Shown here: positions 8,528 to 16,925 of the stretch, one piece after another
How positions within the stretch are numbered: the stretch's first letter is position 1
Layout: every line of letters starts with the position of its first letter
From: Peribacillus muralis
GTDB lineage: Bacteria; Bacillota; Bacilli; Bacillales; DSM-1321
Direction of reading: 5' to 3'
DNA: 64,000 bases
NCBI RefSeq assembly: GCF_001645685.2
Contig: NZ_CP017080.1
Location: forward strand, 4,393,051-4,457,050
The notes under the pieces: model-generated
Seen by the model: only the letters and a program-made list of their open reading frames with translations
Told to the model about the DNA's origin: nothing
The model's database searches: none
Program-made: the position numbers and the translations under genes

Positions 8528-9097
8528 TCATGTATTATTATGGGATTTTTCAGAATCCATCATATTAATATTACTAATTCCTAACCAAACCAAAAACCCT
8601 AAAAAACCCCCAAGAGTATTCAAGATTAAATCATCCACATCAAATGAACGATTGAATATAAAACCGAAGTAACTTAATACTGGCTGCAATATTTCAATTG
8701 TCAAACTAGTAAGAAACACGATGATAATAGCTTTATGCACACGTTTAACCTGATATAAAATCCCCAAATAAACCCCTAAAGGAAACAACATAATCAAATT
8801 GTAAACATATAGTTTAATTGAATTCATAAGAAACCAAGTACCTCTAACACTCTCGCTATACAAATCACCTATGAAATGAAAAGGGATGAACTGAAATGTT
8901 ATATTGCTAGTTTGAGGTGGTATGAAAATAGCCCCTATCGTAAGATGTGATACTACAATTGAATAAAGTATAAAACTATAGAATATTCCTCTATGGATTA
9001 AATTTTCAAATTGATTCCTTTTGAAATCAATAAGTATATATAAAATTAGTCCTATGCATCCTATTATAGTCAGGATAGGAAATGAATAAATCCTCAT
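8528..9097 (-). CDS. VanZ-like membrane protein
   Basis: 189 aa with about five hydrophobic segments. The VanZ-family pattern is visible in FQFIPFHFIGDLY, NLIMLFPLGVYLG, SLTIEILQPVLSYFGFIFNRSFDVDDLILNTLGGFLGFLVW (E, Q, R, D and D being the usual conserved polar residues). VanZ-family proteins are membrane proteins, some linked to glycopeptide or lipoglycopeptide tolerance. Here it is the last gene of a minus-strand set after an ABC ATPase and permease, and its base composition is clearly more AT-rich than the flanking chromosome. The AGGAGGAAAATAA ATG start is strong. An immunity or cell-surface role alongside the ABC exporter is an inference. Confidence 0.8.
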   Translation of the reverse strand: MRIYSFPILTIIGCIGLILYILIDFKRNQFENLIHRGIFYSFILYSIVVSHLTIGAIFIPPQTSNITFQFIPFHFIGDLYSESVRGTWFLMNSIKLYVYNLIMLFPLGVYLGILYQVKRVHKAIIIVFLTSLTIEILQPVLSYFGFIFNRSFDVDDLILNTLGGFLGFLVWLGISNINMMDSEKSHNNT

Positions 9098-9203
9098 TTA
9101 TTTTCCTCCTATGTTTTAACACCTAAACAATTCAATAACCATTCTAATGCATAATTAGTTAATTTTTGTTTTTCCAATATTGTTTTGCCTTCGAGACAGA
9201 CAT

Positions 9204-11624
9204 TTATTCATCTAATCTTAATAATGATATAATAGATTGCCTTTTAATTATAATGGATAGTGCAAATACGCCTATTGCAGCCATTAGGAAAATAAATATC
9301 AAGGCAAACATATAATATACTAAATAAAAAGTCGTTGGATATATATGATTAATAACCCTCATAGTTAAAAAGAAAATGATCGTACTTAACATAATAGAAA
9401 TGAAGTAATAAATAAATATCTCGAATGAAAGTAGTTTTATTATTGAATTTCTTTTCATTCCTAATGACAAATAAATTCCCCAAGTTCTTTTTTTCATATA
9501 ATATTTACTAAGCAAGATACTAATAATCCCTATCGTAGATAAAAATAGAGAAATCAAGAAAGAAAAATTACCTATATAACCCATATACTTGGATATTCTT
9601 GTATCTTCAATTTTTGTAAGTGAAATCTTTTGATAAAGACTTCCAGGTATAGGTACGACCATTTCATAAACTAAAGAATCTATTACTTCTTCTGCTTTTT
9701 TAGATACATCTTCATCCATGTAAATAGTTAAATCCTTATATCCCGTAAATATTCCGCTTTCTATAGCCGTTTCCTTATCTAAAACGATTGTAAACTCAAA
9801 TTCTGCTTCATCTAAGAATGTATTATTTATGTCGCTTTCGGCACTCTCGATAACATCAAAAACTTCAAATTCCCATTTCTTTGTTTTTAGTTGACCTGAC
9901 TCTCTATACATTTTTACAAAACCTAATTTTTCACCTATTAATTTATTGTTATTAGGTGCTTGGGGCACTATCAATAATATTTTACCCTTAAAACTTTCAT
10001 ATTTATTAGATTGAAAAATCTCACTAAATTCTTCCGAATCCACTAGTTGATAACTTACATTAGGGATGATGTTATCCTGTTTATATAAAGTATTTAGTGA
10101 ACCATTTTGTTTTATCCAAGACTCTATAGAGGGTGTTACTAATTGAGGATTGATCAGAGGATGTACATCGACCATAAATGGATTTTTATCAACATACTTA
10201 ATGCCTTTTGTTTGTTCCAGCTTGTTAACTTCTTCTATAGGAAATGTCAGGCCGTTATTAACCAAAACGTTTAGATTTTGTATGTCCTCATATCCGAAAA
10301 TTTCTTGAGAGTCAATATAATAATCTTGTTTGGCATCCCAAATACCTTCACTTTCTTTCTGTAGGAAAAAAGAAAAGAAAATAGTCTGAATGCAAAGGAA
10401 TAACGTAAATATTATTAGAAAAGATTGTTTTGGAAATTGTAGAAATTGAATCGCTAACTGCCTTATATAAAATGAAGAACATTTATTAATCAGACTGTTC
10501 CTACTATTTCCATTAAAATTGCTATTATTTAATAAATTATTAATAGATTTCTTATTGAATTTACTAATTGATTTGGTCGATATTACGGCAACTATAGCGA
10601 ATATTATAACAACCCATACTATCGCTCTAATGATAATGTCGTTTAGTTGTAGGAGGTATAAATCTCCTTCAAAAAAAGCATTCTTAATAATCAGATTATG
10701 GAAAACAATATTTAGTGGGATAGAAACAAGTATACTAAGCAGAAAAATTATCACACATTGAAATAAATGCAATTTATACAGTTTTAAATTACTACAGCCC
10801 AAAACCTTCAATTGAGCATCTTTTTGTACTTGAAACAAGTTGAAATAATAAAATAAACCCCAAAAACAAAAAGAAGCAGCTATTAATATAACGATTTGAA
10901 AAGTTACTGTTAATTTGGATATATTATCATATTGCTTTAAGCCTTTATCGAATAATTTTTCATTAAGTATTCCATTATCGTTATACGTTTCAAGTAACTT
11001 TGACATTTCTTTTATGTCTTCTTTATGGAGCCTAATTAGAAAATTTTTTGTATTCTTGAGTGAACTTTTCGCCACAAAGATACTAGGGAAATCATTTAAC
11101 CCTTTTTCAATATCAGAAGGAACAGTCCATTTTGCCGAATAATTTTCAACTATGCCAACTAGTTTAACTTGGGTGACCTTATTTTTTATTAAGAGTTTTC
11201 TTTTATCCCCCAACTTCCAAGTTGGGTCTATCTTTTCTAAATAAAATGATTCTATGGATACTTCATTCTCATTAGTTGGAAGTTTGCCTTTTTTCATATT
11301 AATATGTCCTATTTTAAATGCATCATTATCCATCCAGCCAATAGTTGCAGTGAGAGTTTTGTTAACTTGTAATTTATCTATCAGTTGATATTCCCCAGCT
11401 TCAAATCCTTGGCTTTGAAGTGCTGTCTTTGATACATTAACATCAATTAATACCCCTGAATGCTCACCATAATTATTATATGCATTACTTTGTAGGCTTG
11501 TTTTTATCGCTTCTGATGAAGTCATAAGTGAAATAATACAGGCCAATGTAATTCCCAGAGAAACGACTATTAATAAAAACCATTTTAACCTCGCCAGTAA
11601 TATTTTTACTGCTAAGTTAATCAT
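9204..11624 (-). CDS. Large FtsX/MacB-type ABC transporter permease
   Basis: 806 aa. Layout: one N-terminal membrane segment (residues 13-33), an extracellular domain of about 200 residues, a first FtsX core with three segments (around 240-350), a linking segment near 400, a second large extracellular domain (about 430-675) and a second FtsX core with three segments (about 685-800). This duplicated architecture is that of MacB/LolCDE-type mechanotransmission permeases rather than of substrate-channel exporters. It overlaps the upstream ATPase gene by eight bases. The codon use is strongly AT-biased. No two-component system lies next to it, unlike BceAB modules. A role in removing or exporting a surface-active peptide is inferred from architecture and neighbours. 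Confidence 0.85.
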   Translation of the reverse strand: MINLAVKILLARLKWFLLIVVSLGITLACIISLMTSSEAIKTSLQSNAYNNYGEHSGVLIDVNVSKTALQSQGFEAGEYQLIDKLQVNKTLTATIGWMDNDAFKIGHINMKKGKLPTNENEVSIESFYLEKIDPTWKLGDKRKLLIKNKVTQVKLVGIVENYSAKWTVPSDIEKGLNDFPSIFVAKSSLKNTKNFLIRLHKEDIKEMSKLLETYNDNGILNEKLFDKGLKQYDNISKLTVTFQIVILIAASFCFWGLFYYFNLFQVQKDAQLKVLGCSNLKLYKLHLFQCVIIFLLSILVSIPLNIVFHNLIIKNAFFEGDLYLLQLNDIIIRAIVWVVIIFAIVAVISTKSISKFNKKSINNLLNNSNFNGNSRNSLINKCSSFYIRQLAIQFLQFPKQSFLIIFTLFLCIQTIFFSFFLQKESEGIWDAKQDYYIDSQEIFGYEDIQNLNVLVNNGLTFPIEEVNKLEQTKGIKYVDKNPFMVDVHPLINPQLVTPSIESWIKQNGSLNTLYKQDNIIPNVSYQLVDSEEFSEIFQSNKYESFKGKILLIVPQAPNNNKLIGEKLGFVKMYRESGQLKTKKWEFEVFDVIESAESDINNTFLDEAEFEFTIVLDKETAIESGIFTGYKDLTIYMDEDVSKKAEEVIDSLVYEMVVPIPGSLYQKISLTKIEDTRISKYMGYIGNFSFLISLFLSTIGIISILLSKYYMKKRTWGIYLSLGMKRNSIIKLLSFEIFIYYFISIMLSTIIFFLTMRVINHIYPTTFYLVYYMFALIFIFLMAAIGVFALSIIIKRQSIISLLRLDE

Positions 11625-12288
11625 CGTTTGTCTCCATTTTCAAAACACCATCTATCATTCTATATGAGTAATGAGGTTGTTTAATCAAACCCTTTTCATG
11701 AGTAACAATTATTAGGGAAATATTATATCTCAAGCTTAATTTAGTTAGTAAGTTAATTACCACTTCACTAGTTTCCTGATCTAAATTCCCTGTTGGTTCA
11801 TCTGCAAACAAAATCTTCGGGCAAGTTATTAAAGCCCGTGCAATAGCAACCCTTTGTTGTTCCCCTCCAGATAAATAACTAGGTTTTTTATTCAAGTGCA
11901 TTGATATATCTAGTTCATTAACCAACTCATTGACATCTAACTTTTTGTCTAAATTGTTTAAAAGACTTATCGGTAATTCTATATTTTCTTTTACAGTAAG
12001 TTCAGGTACCAATTGAAAGGATTGAAAAACAAAACCGAAAGATTTACCTCTTATTTGTGATTGTTCATTATCACTTAAATCATAAAACGATCTATTTTCA
12101 AAAAAAACCTTTCCTTTACTTGGATATTCCAGTCCTCCTATGATACTCAGGAAAGTAGATTTTCCAGACCCACTTTTTCCTTTAATTATATATATTTCCC
12201 CTTTTCTTATAATTAAAGAAGTTGATTTTAATACTAAATGATTATTATAGTATTTATTAATTTTCTCAGTTTTTAGTATAATAGTCAT
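11617..12288 (-). CDS. MacB-type ABC transporter ATP-binding protein
   Basis: 223 aa, the usual size of LolD/MacB ATPases. The Walker A motif GKSGSGKST is near residue 38, the Q-loop at FQSFQLVPELTV, the signature YLSGGEQQRVAIARAL near 140, Walker B ILFADEPTGNLD near 160 and the H-switch VTHEKG near 193. The FADEPTGNLD Walker B is typical of this subfamily. It is translationally coupled to the 806-aa permease (eight-base overlap). It starts about 200 bp from the divergent secreted-protein gene, so the two transcription units share a control region. Confidence 0.92.
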   Translation of the reverse strand: MTIILKTEKINKYYNNHLVLKSTSLIIRKGEIYIIKGKSGSGKSTFLSIIGGLEYPSKGKVFFENRSFYDLSDNEQSQIRGKSFGFVFQSFQLVPELTVKENIELPISLLNNLDKKLDVNELVNELDISMHLNKKPSYLSGGEQQRVAIARALITCPKILFADEPTGNLDQETSEVVINLLTKLSLRYNISLIIVTHEKGLIKQPHYSYRMIDGVLKMETNDD

Positions 12289-12426
12289 TTTTCCTCCTTA
12301 TAATTAACCATTTATATTCAAGCTATAACTGATATTTTTTACTCTCGTTTTATAATATCCATTATACAATAGACCTGTATTTTTTCTATATTTTAGTAAA
12401 AACACCTTTATTATGGGTAATATGTA

Positions 12427-12456
12427 TTGTTTTTGCTTAAAAAGAAAAGTTATAAT
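12427..12456 (+). promoter_or_regulatory. Predicted sigma-A promoter of the secreted-protein gene
   Basis: A TTGTTT -35 (12427-12432) and a perfect TATAAT -10 (12451-12456) are separated by 18 bp and lie about 32 bp before the start codon of the secreted protein. Confidence 0.65.
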
Positions 12457-12488
12457 AAAAGTATTCTATTGAGAAAGGAGGAACTAAA

Positions 12489-12887
12489 ATGAAAAGAAAA
12501 CTTAAAACACTAGTTTTATTATCAACTTTTTTGAGTGTACTCTCTTTACCTCTTTACGCCAGTGCTTACAGCAAGAGTTATTCATTTGATATGAAAGCAG
12601 GCTTTGATGGAAGCACTACTTTTTCTTTATCGAATGCTAAAGCCTCTACAACGGTTAAGGCAGGCACTTACCATGCAAGTGGTAAAGCTAGTTCTGATCA
12701 CTCTAAGTATAGTGTTGCTTTAAATGGCGGTTTACTTAATTACTATGGTAGTGGCAATATTAGTGCAAATGGTCTTTATTACACGAAAAGCTTTGGTACC
12801 GTAAGTAAAAAAAGTTACAAACTTAGACTTAGCAAGACAAGTAAAACAGGTTATAAAGTTAAAGGTTCTGGTACCATAAATCAGTAA
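12489..12887 (+). CDS. Small secreted Gly/Ser/Tyr/Lys-rich protein of unknown family
   Basis: 132 aa. It has a clear Sec signal peptide: MKRKLK, a hydrophobic core and a predicted cleavage after the YASA segment (around residue 26). The mature protein is about 106 residues, has no cysteine, is basic and is dominated by Gly, Ser, Thr, Tyr and Lys in alternating patterns such as YSVALNGGLLNYYGSG and SANGLYYTKSFGTVSKKSYK, suggesting beta strands. The ribosome site GAAAGGAGG is strong. It is divergent from an ABC ATPase-permease-VanZ set that shares its AT-rich composition. I do not recognise the family. A bacteriocin-like or surface-acting protein with the ABC set as immunity or export is possible but unproven. 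Confidence 0.8.
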   Translation: MKRKLKTLVLLSTFLSVLSLPLYASAYSKSYSFDMKAGFDGSTTFSLSNAKASTTVKAGTYHASGKASSDHSKYSVALNGGLLNYYGSGNISANGLYYTKSFGTVSKKSYKLRLSKTSKTGYKVKGSGTINQ

Positions 12888-13147
12888 ACAGACTAAAAAA
12901 CGACTACACAGCGTTGCTACTCAATATCCACCCGGAGGTCGTTTCGGGAACCTCTTATGACTTTTCACACGAAAAATCCCCAAACTTTCCCAACCTCAAG
13001 GTTATATGTTTTCTTCTTTTATGTAATAACTACACTTTTGAAGGAAAAAAATTTCCTTCAGTGCTATTAATAACCTTTGCTAATATTGTTTAAATGGTTA
13101 AGTGGTTTTTTGAAAAAATCAAATCTTTATTGTGCATGAATCCATTA

Positions 13148-13204
13148 AAAAGGGCTTGTCCTAAAAGTCATCTTACGACTTTTGGGTCAAGCCCTTCTTT
13201 TTAA
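13148..13204. terminator. Bidirectional terminator between the secreted-protein gene and yteA
   Basis: A long imperfect stem pairs AAGGGCTTGTCCTAAAAGTC with GACTTTTGGGTCAAGCCCTT around a 7-nt loop, flanked by AAAA and CTTTTT. The 260 bp before it (12888-13147) contain a weaker CGAC/GTCG hairpin near 12895-12945 and otherwise nothing I recognise. Confidence 0.85.
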
Positions 13205-13956
13205 TTCTTATCTTCCTCCACATAAGGATCATGCTCATAACGTGGCAAATCCCCAAAGGAGGTCTGGATATTTTCTTCAAAGAGCTCTTCCTTCAATTCT
13301 TCATACTGGGAATTCGGGTATACCGTTATTTCCTTCCCATATATATCGACACCTACGAAATTTTCATAATCCTCCACATACCCGATGTTCTCTTCTGAAT
13401 CGATATACATGTCTTCGTAATCGTTTGGCGGATAAGCAAAATCGGAAGGCGTTTCAGATGTTCCAAAGGATGCGACCTCCTGCCATGAATCCTCGGCATC
13501 GAATGCGACCGATTCTTTTCGTTCTTCGTTATCGAATTTACCGAATGATGGCCCCAGCACTTCTTCCTCGATCGGACGGTTGTCCGAGGTTTCCCTTGAG
13601 GGAGTATGCTCGACACAAAATGTTGTAGTGGGGATGGCATTCAAGCGTTCAAGGGGAATATCCCTCGAACAAACCTCGCATTTACCATAATCCCCAGCCT
13701 TGATGGCAGTAAGGGCCCGATCGATATCACTTATTTCATCGCGATAATGCTCCGAAAGCGCCAAATCCTTTTCACGTTCATACAACTCGGTGCCTTGATC
13801 GCCAGGGTGATTATCATAACTCGATAACTCGCCAGTCGAATCGTGCATGCTTCTTCTTAAATCAAAGTCGCCCGAATCATGTAGTCGCTCTTTCAGCTCC
13901 TGCTTCGTTTGCTGCAATTGCTGTTGAAAGCCTTTTAGCTGCTGATTGGAAAGCAT
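13201..13956 (-). CDS. yteA: YteA family sporulation-associated DksA/TraR-like protein
   Basis: 251 aa from the ATG at 13956, which is preceded by AAAGG at a proper distance; an ATG three codons upstream lies directly on that site. The N-terminal half is a DksA/TraR-like coiled coil (QQLQQTKQELKERL and a DSTGELSSYDNHPGD segment). It is followed by a zinc-finger-like CEVCSRDIPLERL...TFCVEH with C-C-C-H in place of four cysteines. The C-terminal 100 residues are very acidic and rich in tyrosine. This matches the YteA family found in Bacillus (B. subtilis YteA, about 239 aa), whose exact role is not established. Confidence 0.85.
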   Translation of the reverse strand: MLSNQQLKGFQQQLQQTKQELKERLHDSGDFDLRRSMHDSTGELSSYDNHPGDQGTELYEREKDLALSEHYRDEISDIDRALTAIKAGDYGKCEVCSRDIPLERLNAIPTTTFCVEHTPSRETSDNRPIEEEVLGPSFGKFDNEERKESVAFDAEDSWQEVASFGTSETPSDFAYPPNDYEDMYIDSEENIGYVEDYENFVGVDIYGKEITVYPNSQYEELKEELFEENIQTSFGDLPRYEHDPYVEEDKN

Positions 13957-14101
13957 GTGCAACATCCTTTCAAGATTGATCTTCCTCTAGTATTTCTCTC
14001 TTGACGCTATTCCATAAAGGTATTTTTTACCTTTTGAATAATATAAAGCAACTAACAAAAACTAACCGAGAAATTCATATACACGTCAAGGAGGCCTTTC
14101 A

Positions 14102-14959
14102 TTGTATTTCTATAAAGAAGATTTAATCAATATGATCGTTCCTGATAAGCCTGATCCAAGTGCGGCCAAAGTCCTTCAAGAAGCGCTGGGGGGACAATTC
14201 GGCGAAATGCGGACGATGATGCAATATTCATTCCAAAGCGCCAACTTTCGCGGCAAAGCAAAACAATACCGGGATTTGATCCGTGGTGTATTCTTGGAGG
14301 AATTGAGCCATGTTGAACTTGTCCAATCGACGATCAACCAGTTGCTGAATGATGCAGGCGGCAACATGCCCGGAAACTCCGGTGTCGATGGCGCCCCATT
14401 GGATGATGTCATCAAGGGAGGAGCTAACCCGCATCATTTCATCATGGGGGCAAAGGCGTCCCTCCCTGTTGATGCCGGGGGGAATCCTTGGACTGGCTCA
14501 TATGTTTACGATCATGGAAATCTCGTTGCGAACCTTCTGAATAATGTCGTTCTTGAATCGACCGGTGTTCTGCAAAAGTCGAGAATCTATGAAATGAGCT
14601 CCAATAAATCGTTACGCGAAACAATCGCCTTCTTGATGGTGCGCGACAATGCCCACCAAAACGCTTTCGCCAAGGCATTGGAAACACTCGGAGTAAGTTG
14701 GGGGAAGATCTTTCCTGTACCGAATTATGATTTGAATAAATATCCTGAATGCCGCAAATATGTGGATTTGGGCTATCATAATGCCCAATTCAACTTCAGG
14801 CTCGACCAAACTCGGATCAGTGAAGTTTTCCAAGGTGAAACACCGAGCCGTAATGGCGGACAGCTTTCCGTGACAGAGCCTCCAAATGGCTATCCTGTTC
14901 CTGATATGCCAGATATGCCAAACGAGCATAGCCCTGGTTTGAGTGATTTGAACAATTAA
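14102..14959 (+). CDS. Manganese catalase (di-Mn, YdbD/CotJC superfamily)
   Basis: 285 aa. Ferritin-like four-helix fold with the metal ligands expected from manganese catalases: E in GGQFGEMRTMMQYSFQ (about residue 35), E and H in GVFLEELSHVELV (about 65-70), and E/H in VVLESTGVL and VRDNAHQNAFAKAL. The C-terminal tail is proline-rich. It decomposes hydrogen peroxide without haem. The start is a TTG with an excellent AAGGAGG ribosome site eight bases upstream. The gene is divergent from yteA and has its own terminator. Confidence 0.9.
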   Translation: MYFYKEDLINMIVPDKPDPSAAKVLQEALGGQFGEMRTMMQYSFQSANFRGKAKQYRDLIRGVFLEELSHVELVQSTINQLLNDAGGNMPGNSGVDGAPLDDVIKGGANPHHFIMGAKASLPVDAGGNPWTGSYVYDHGNLVANLLNNVVLESTGVLQKSRIYEMSSNKSLRETIAFLMVRDNAHQNAFAKALETLGVSWGKIFPVPNYDLNKYPECRKYVDLGYHNAQFNFRLDQTRISEVFQGETPSRNGGQLSVTEPPNGYPVPDMPDMPNEHSPGLSDLNN

Positions 14960-14965
14960 GGAAAA

Positions 14966-15008
14966 AGGAAGGCCAACACATGATTCTGTGCTCGCCTTCC
15001 TTCTTTTA
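14966..15008. terminator. Terminator after manganese catalase
   Basis: AAGGAAGGC pairs with GCCTTCCTT, followed by CTTTTAATT. It separates the catalase gene from the convergent YvbH-like gene. Confidence 0.75.
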
Positions 15009-15620
15009 ATTATTGATATATTTTTCAAAAACATAGCCAAAATCTTTAATATGGTATTTTTTCCGGCTGTCCATCAGCCATTCAAAGGCGGCCGTGTTGA
15101 TTTCCTTGAAGCTTGCCGCCATTTGACTACCTTCCGTGCGAACTTGGTTCAAAGTGGAAGAAGCCAGATTTACGCTTTGCTGAGCAAATTGCAGGGCATA
15201 TTCATTCTCGTGGCAAATCTCCGAGATTTTCACGAGTGATTTGAACAAGTCTTTCAATTCTTCAATGAATTTTTTATGGACATCGATGGAAAAGGTCCTT
15301 GCACCTATCGAAAATTTAATTTCCGCATCCAAATCGACGGTGCCAGCCGTTTCAAGGGTCACGTTGGAAATATTATTCTGACTATAGCTATATCTCATAA
15401 GTGTGCGCTTTTTGCTTATTGCGCTTGTCCCATCCAAATGGATGAAAGCTTGATTCGTGAAACAATACTCATCGGTTTTTGATTTGATCAGGAAATAAAT
15501 CTTTTCCCCGTCCTCGTGCATGATATAATCGTCTGCATCCACCTTGTCATAATCAGCAGGACTTATCACGCTTCCAATATCACTAAGGCCAAGTGCATCA
15601 GCCGCTATTTTCTTGAACAT
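15006..15620 (-). CDS. yvbH: PH-domain protein, YvbH-like
   Basis: 204 aa, equal in length to B. subtilis YvbH. The N-terminal about 130 residues form a bacterial PH-like domain (KIYFLIKSKTDEYCFTNQAF, ISKKRTLMRYSYSQN, KFSIGARTFSIDVHK). The C-terminal about 75 residues form a helical oligomerisation region (YvbH-ext type). It is cytosolic by sequence. The GGGGGGAATGGAGAA ATG start is strong. Function is unknown. It is followed by a GNAT gene upstream on the same strand with a 42-bp gap. Confidence 0.75.
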   Translation of the reverse strand: MFKKIAADALGLSDIGSVISPADYDKVDADDYIMHEDGEKIYFLIKSKTDEYCFTNQAFIHLDGTSAISKKRTLMRYSYSQNNISNVTLETAGTVDLDAEIKFSIGARTFSIDVHKKFIEELKDLFKSLVKISEICHENEYALQFAQQSVNLASSTLNQVRTEGSQMAASFKEINTAAFEWLMDSRKKYHIKDFGYVFEKYINN

Positions 15621-15662
15621 TTCTCCATTCCCCCCATCTGAATTCCAGGTGAATCCACCCTT

Positions 15663-16139
15663 TTAAATGTTTTTCTCGAGTATGATTTCATCCCGTATCG
15701 GAATGCCATCACTGCTGTAAAAAGGAATTTCAGGCTTGATTTCCCTTGATCGTTCCACTGCATTTGGGACGATTTCCGAAATGGCATACCCACGCTTTTG
15801 AAAAAACTTCAAGGCCTGTAAATTATCGTTCGTCGTAATCGCTTTAATGGTATGGCAATTTTTCTCCTTAGCTATATTCTCCATCACATAAAGCAACGAT
15901 GAGCCCACACCTTGATTCTCATGCACACTATTCAAAGAGATGATCTGGCAGACTTGATCGGATACCTTATACGTGCCCAATCCCGAGATTTCATCAGCCT
16001 CATCCATCACCCCAAAACCCTCAAGTTCCGCATAATGAAATAAGCCCCTTGAGAAAACGACTTGGCTCGTCTCCCAGTGGTGAATGAAAAAACGCTTGAC
16101 CGCATCTGCCGCAATCATTCTTTTCGCTACGATTTGCAT
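15663..16139 (-). CDS. GNAT-family N-acetyltransferase
   Basis: 158 aa. The GNAT core is seen in VCQIISLNSVHENQGVGSSLL, whose Q-x-x-G-x-G/A-type acetyl-CoA loop is the QGVGS segment near residues 93-97, then AITTNDNLQALKFFQKRGYAI in motif B, typical of amine acetyltransferases. The substrate is not predictable. The ATG is placed by frame; the GGGGGC upstream is rather far (about 11 nt). It lies upstream of the YvbH-like gene on the same strand. Confidence 0.82.
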   Translation of the reverse strand: MQIVAKRMIAADAVKRFFIHHWETSQVVFSRGLFHYAELEGFGVMDEADEISGLGTYKVSDQVCQIISLNSVHENQGVGSSLLYVMENIAKEKNCHTIKAITTNDNLQALKFFQKRGYAISEIVPNAVERSREIKPEIPFYSSDGIPIRDEIILEKNI

Positions 16140-16240
16140 AACAACTTACGCCCCCAAAATTTCTATCTCTATGATTTATAGTATAAATTGCTTATGCTGA
16201 TAAGGGAACTTTTTATTATTCATTCTAATTTTATCCTAGT

Positions 16241-16465
16241 TCAAGTGAGCCTGTCATCTTTAAAACGCTGGTTCCTCTTCGTCACTTCATCCTCGAATTG
16301 CTTCGTCTTCATCTCTTCTTTTTTTGAATATCTGATAATGGCCCTCATCGTAAAAACGGCAGCAACCAAAAAGATGAAACAAGTGATGCCAGCCGGGATA
16401 TACTCAGACTTGTCTTCCGGAAAATAAAGAAACAAACCTAGTAAAGCATGATCGAGAAAATCCAT
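16241..16465 (-). CDS. Small single-pass membrane protein of unknown function
   Basis: 74 aa from the ATG at 16465, which has an AAGGAGG site nine bases upstream; the frame is open for 15 more codons but without a ribosome site. One hydrophobic segment (YIPAGITCFIFLVAAVFTM) follows a short N-terminal stretch, and the C-terminal 30 residues are highly charged (KKEEMKTKQFEDEVTKRNQR) and probably helical and cytosolic. I do not recognise the family. It lies immediately downstream, on its strand, of the 20-21-bp repeat array. Confidence 0.6.
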   Translation of the reverse strand: MDFLDHALLGLFLYFPEDKSEYIPAGITCFIFLVAAVFTMRAIIRYSKKEEMKTKQFEDEVTKRNQRFKDDRLT

Positions 16466-16546
16466 CCGATACTTCCTCCTTGATAGAGATATGAACTGCT
16501 TCGTTCTCATTATATCAATTTCCAGAACAATCCACTAGTGGGTGAA

Positions 16547-16800
16547 ATCGGCTAAAACGGAGAGTAGGACCGATTAAGCGGGAGTTAGGTCGAATAAACG
16601 GAGCCTAGGTCGGATTAAGCGGGGTTTAGGTCGAATAAACAGAGCCTAGGACGGATTAAGCGGGAGTTAGGACGAATTATCGCGATTCAGGTCGAATTCA
16701 TGGGAGGTTGGGACGAATTATTCGGAGTCAGGGCGAATAAACAGAGCCTAGGGCGGATTAAGCGGGGTCTAGGTCGAAGTATCCGCTATTCAGGGCGAAT
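16547..16800. repeat. Array 1: about 12 degenerate 20-21-bp tandem repeats
   Basis: Consecutive units of 20 or 21 bp share a core GGTCGAATAAACGGAGCCTA or GGNCGGATTAAGCGGGRNTT, with two alternating unit types (AATAAACRGAGCC and GATTAAGCGGG) before drifting toward the end (AATTATCGCGATTCA, AATTATTCGGAGTCA). The block fills the gap between the cyclophilin gene and the next minus-strand gene. The two unit lengths alternate, so no reading frame survives. Confidence 0.85.
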
Positions 16801-16889
16801 TTTTCTATTATTTTCGGATTCCGCATCACCATGGACTGCGTTCATGGCTCCGGCCTTGCATTAAATAACTTCAGGCCCCTCCTTGCACA

Positions 16890-16925
16890 TAAAAAAGCGA
16901 GAGACACTTGGCCCCTCACTTTTCA
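16890..16925 (-). terminator. Probable terminator of the cyclophilin gene
   Basis: On the minus strand AGTGAGG and CTCTCGCT flank a loop and are followed by TTTTTT. The stem includes a G-U pair and is modest. Confidence 0.5.

Noticed and set aside
8528..12887. Naming the ABC/secreted set as a lactococcin 972-type bacteriocin locus
   Set aside because: The order of genes is similar but the secreted protein lacks the family's motifs and the permease could not be tied to that group by eye.
16547..16800. CRISPR array
   Set aside because: The units are 20-21 bp without constant repeats and spacers of CRISPR size, no cas genes are near, and array 2 and array 3 fail in the same way.
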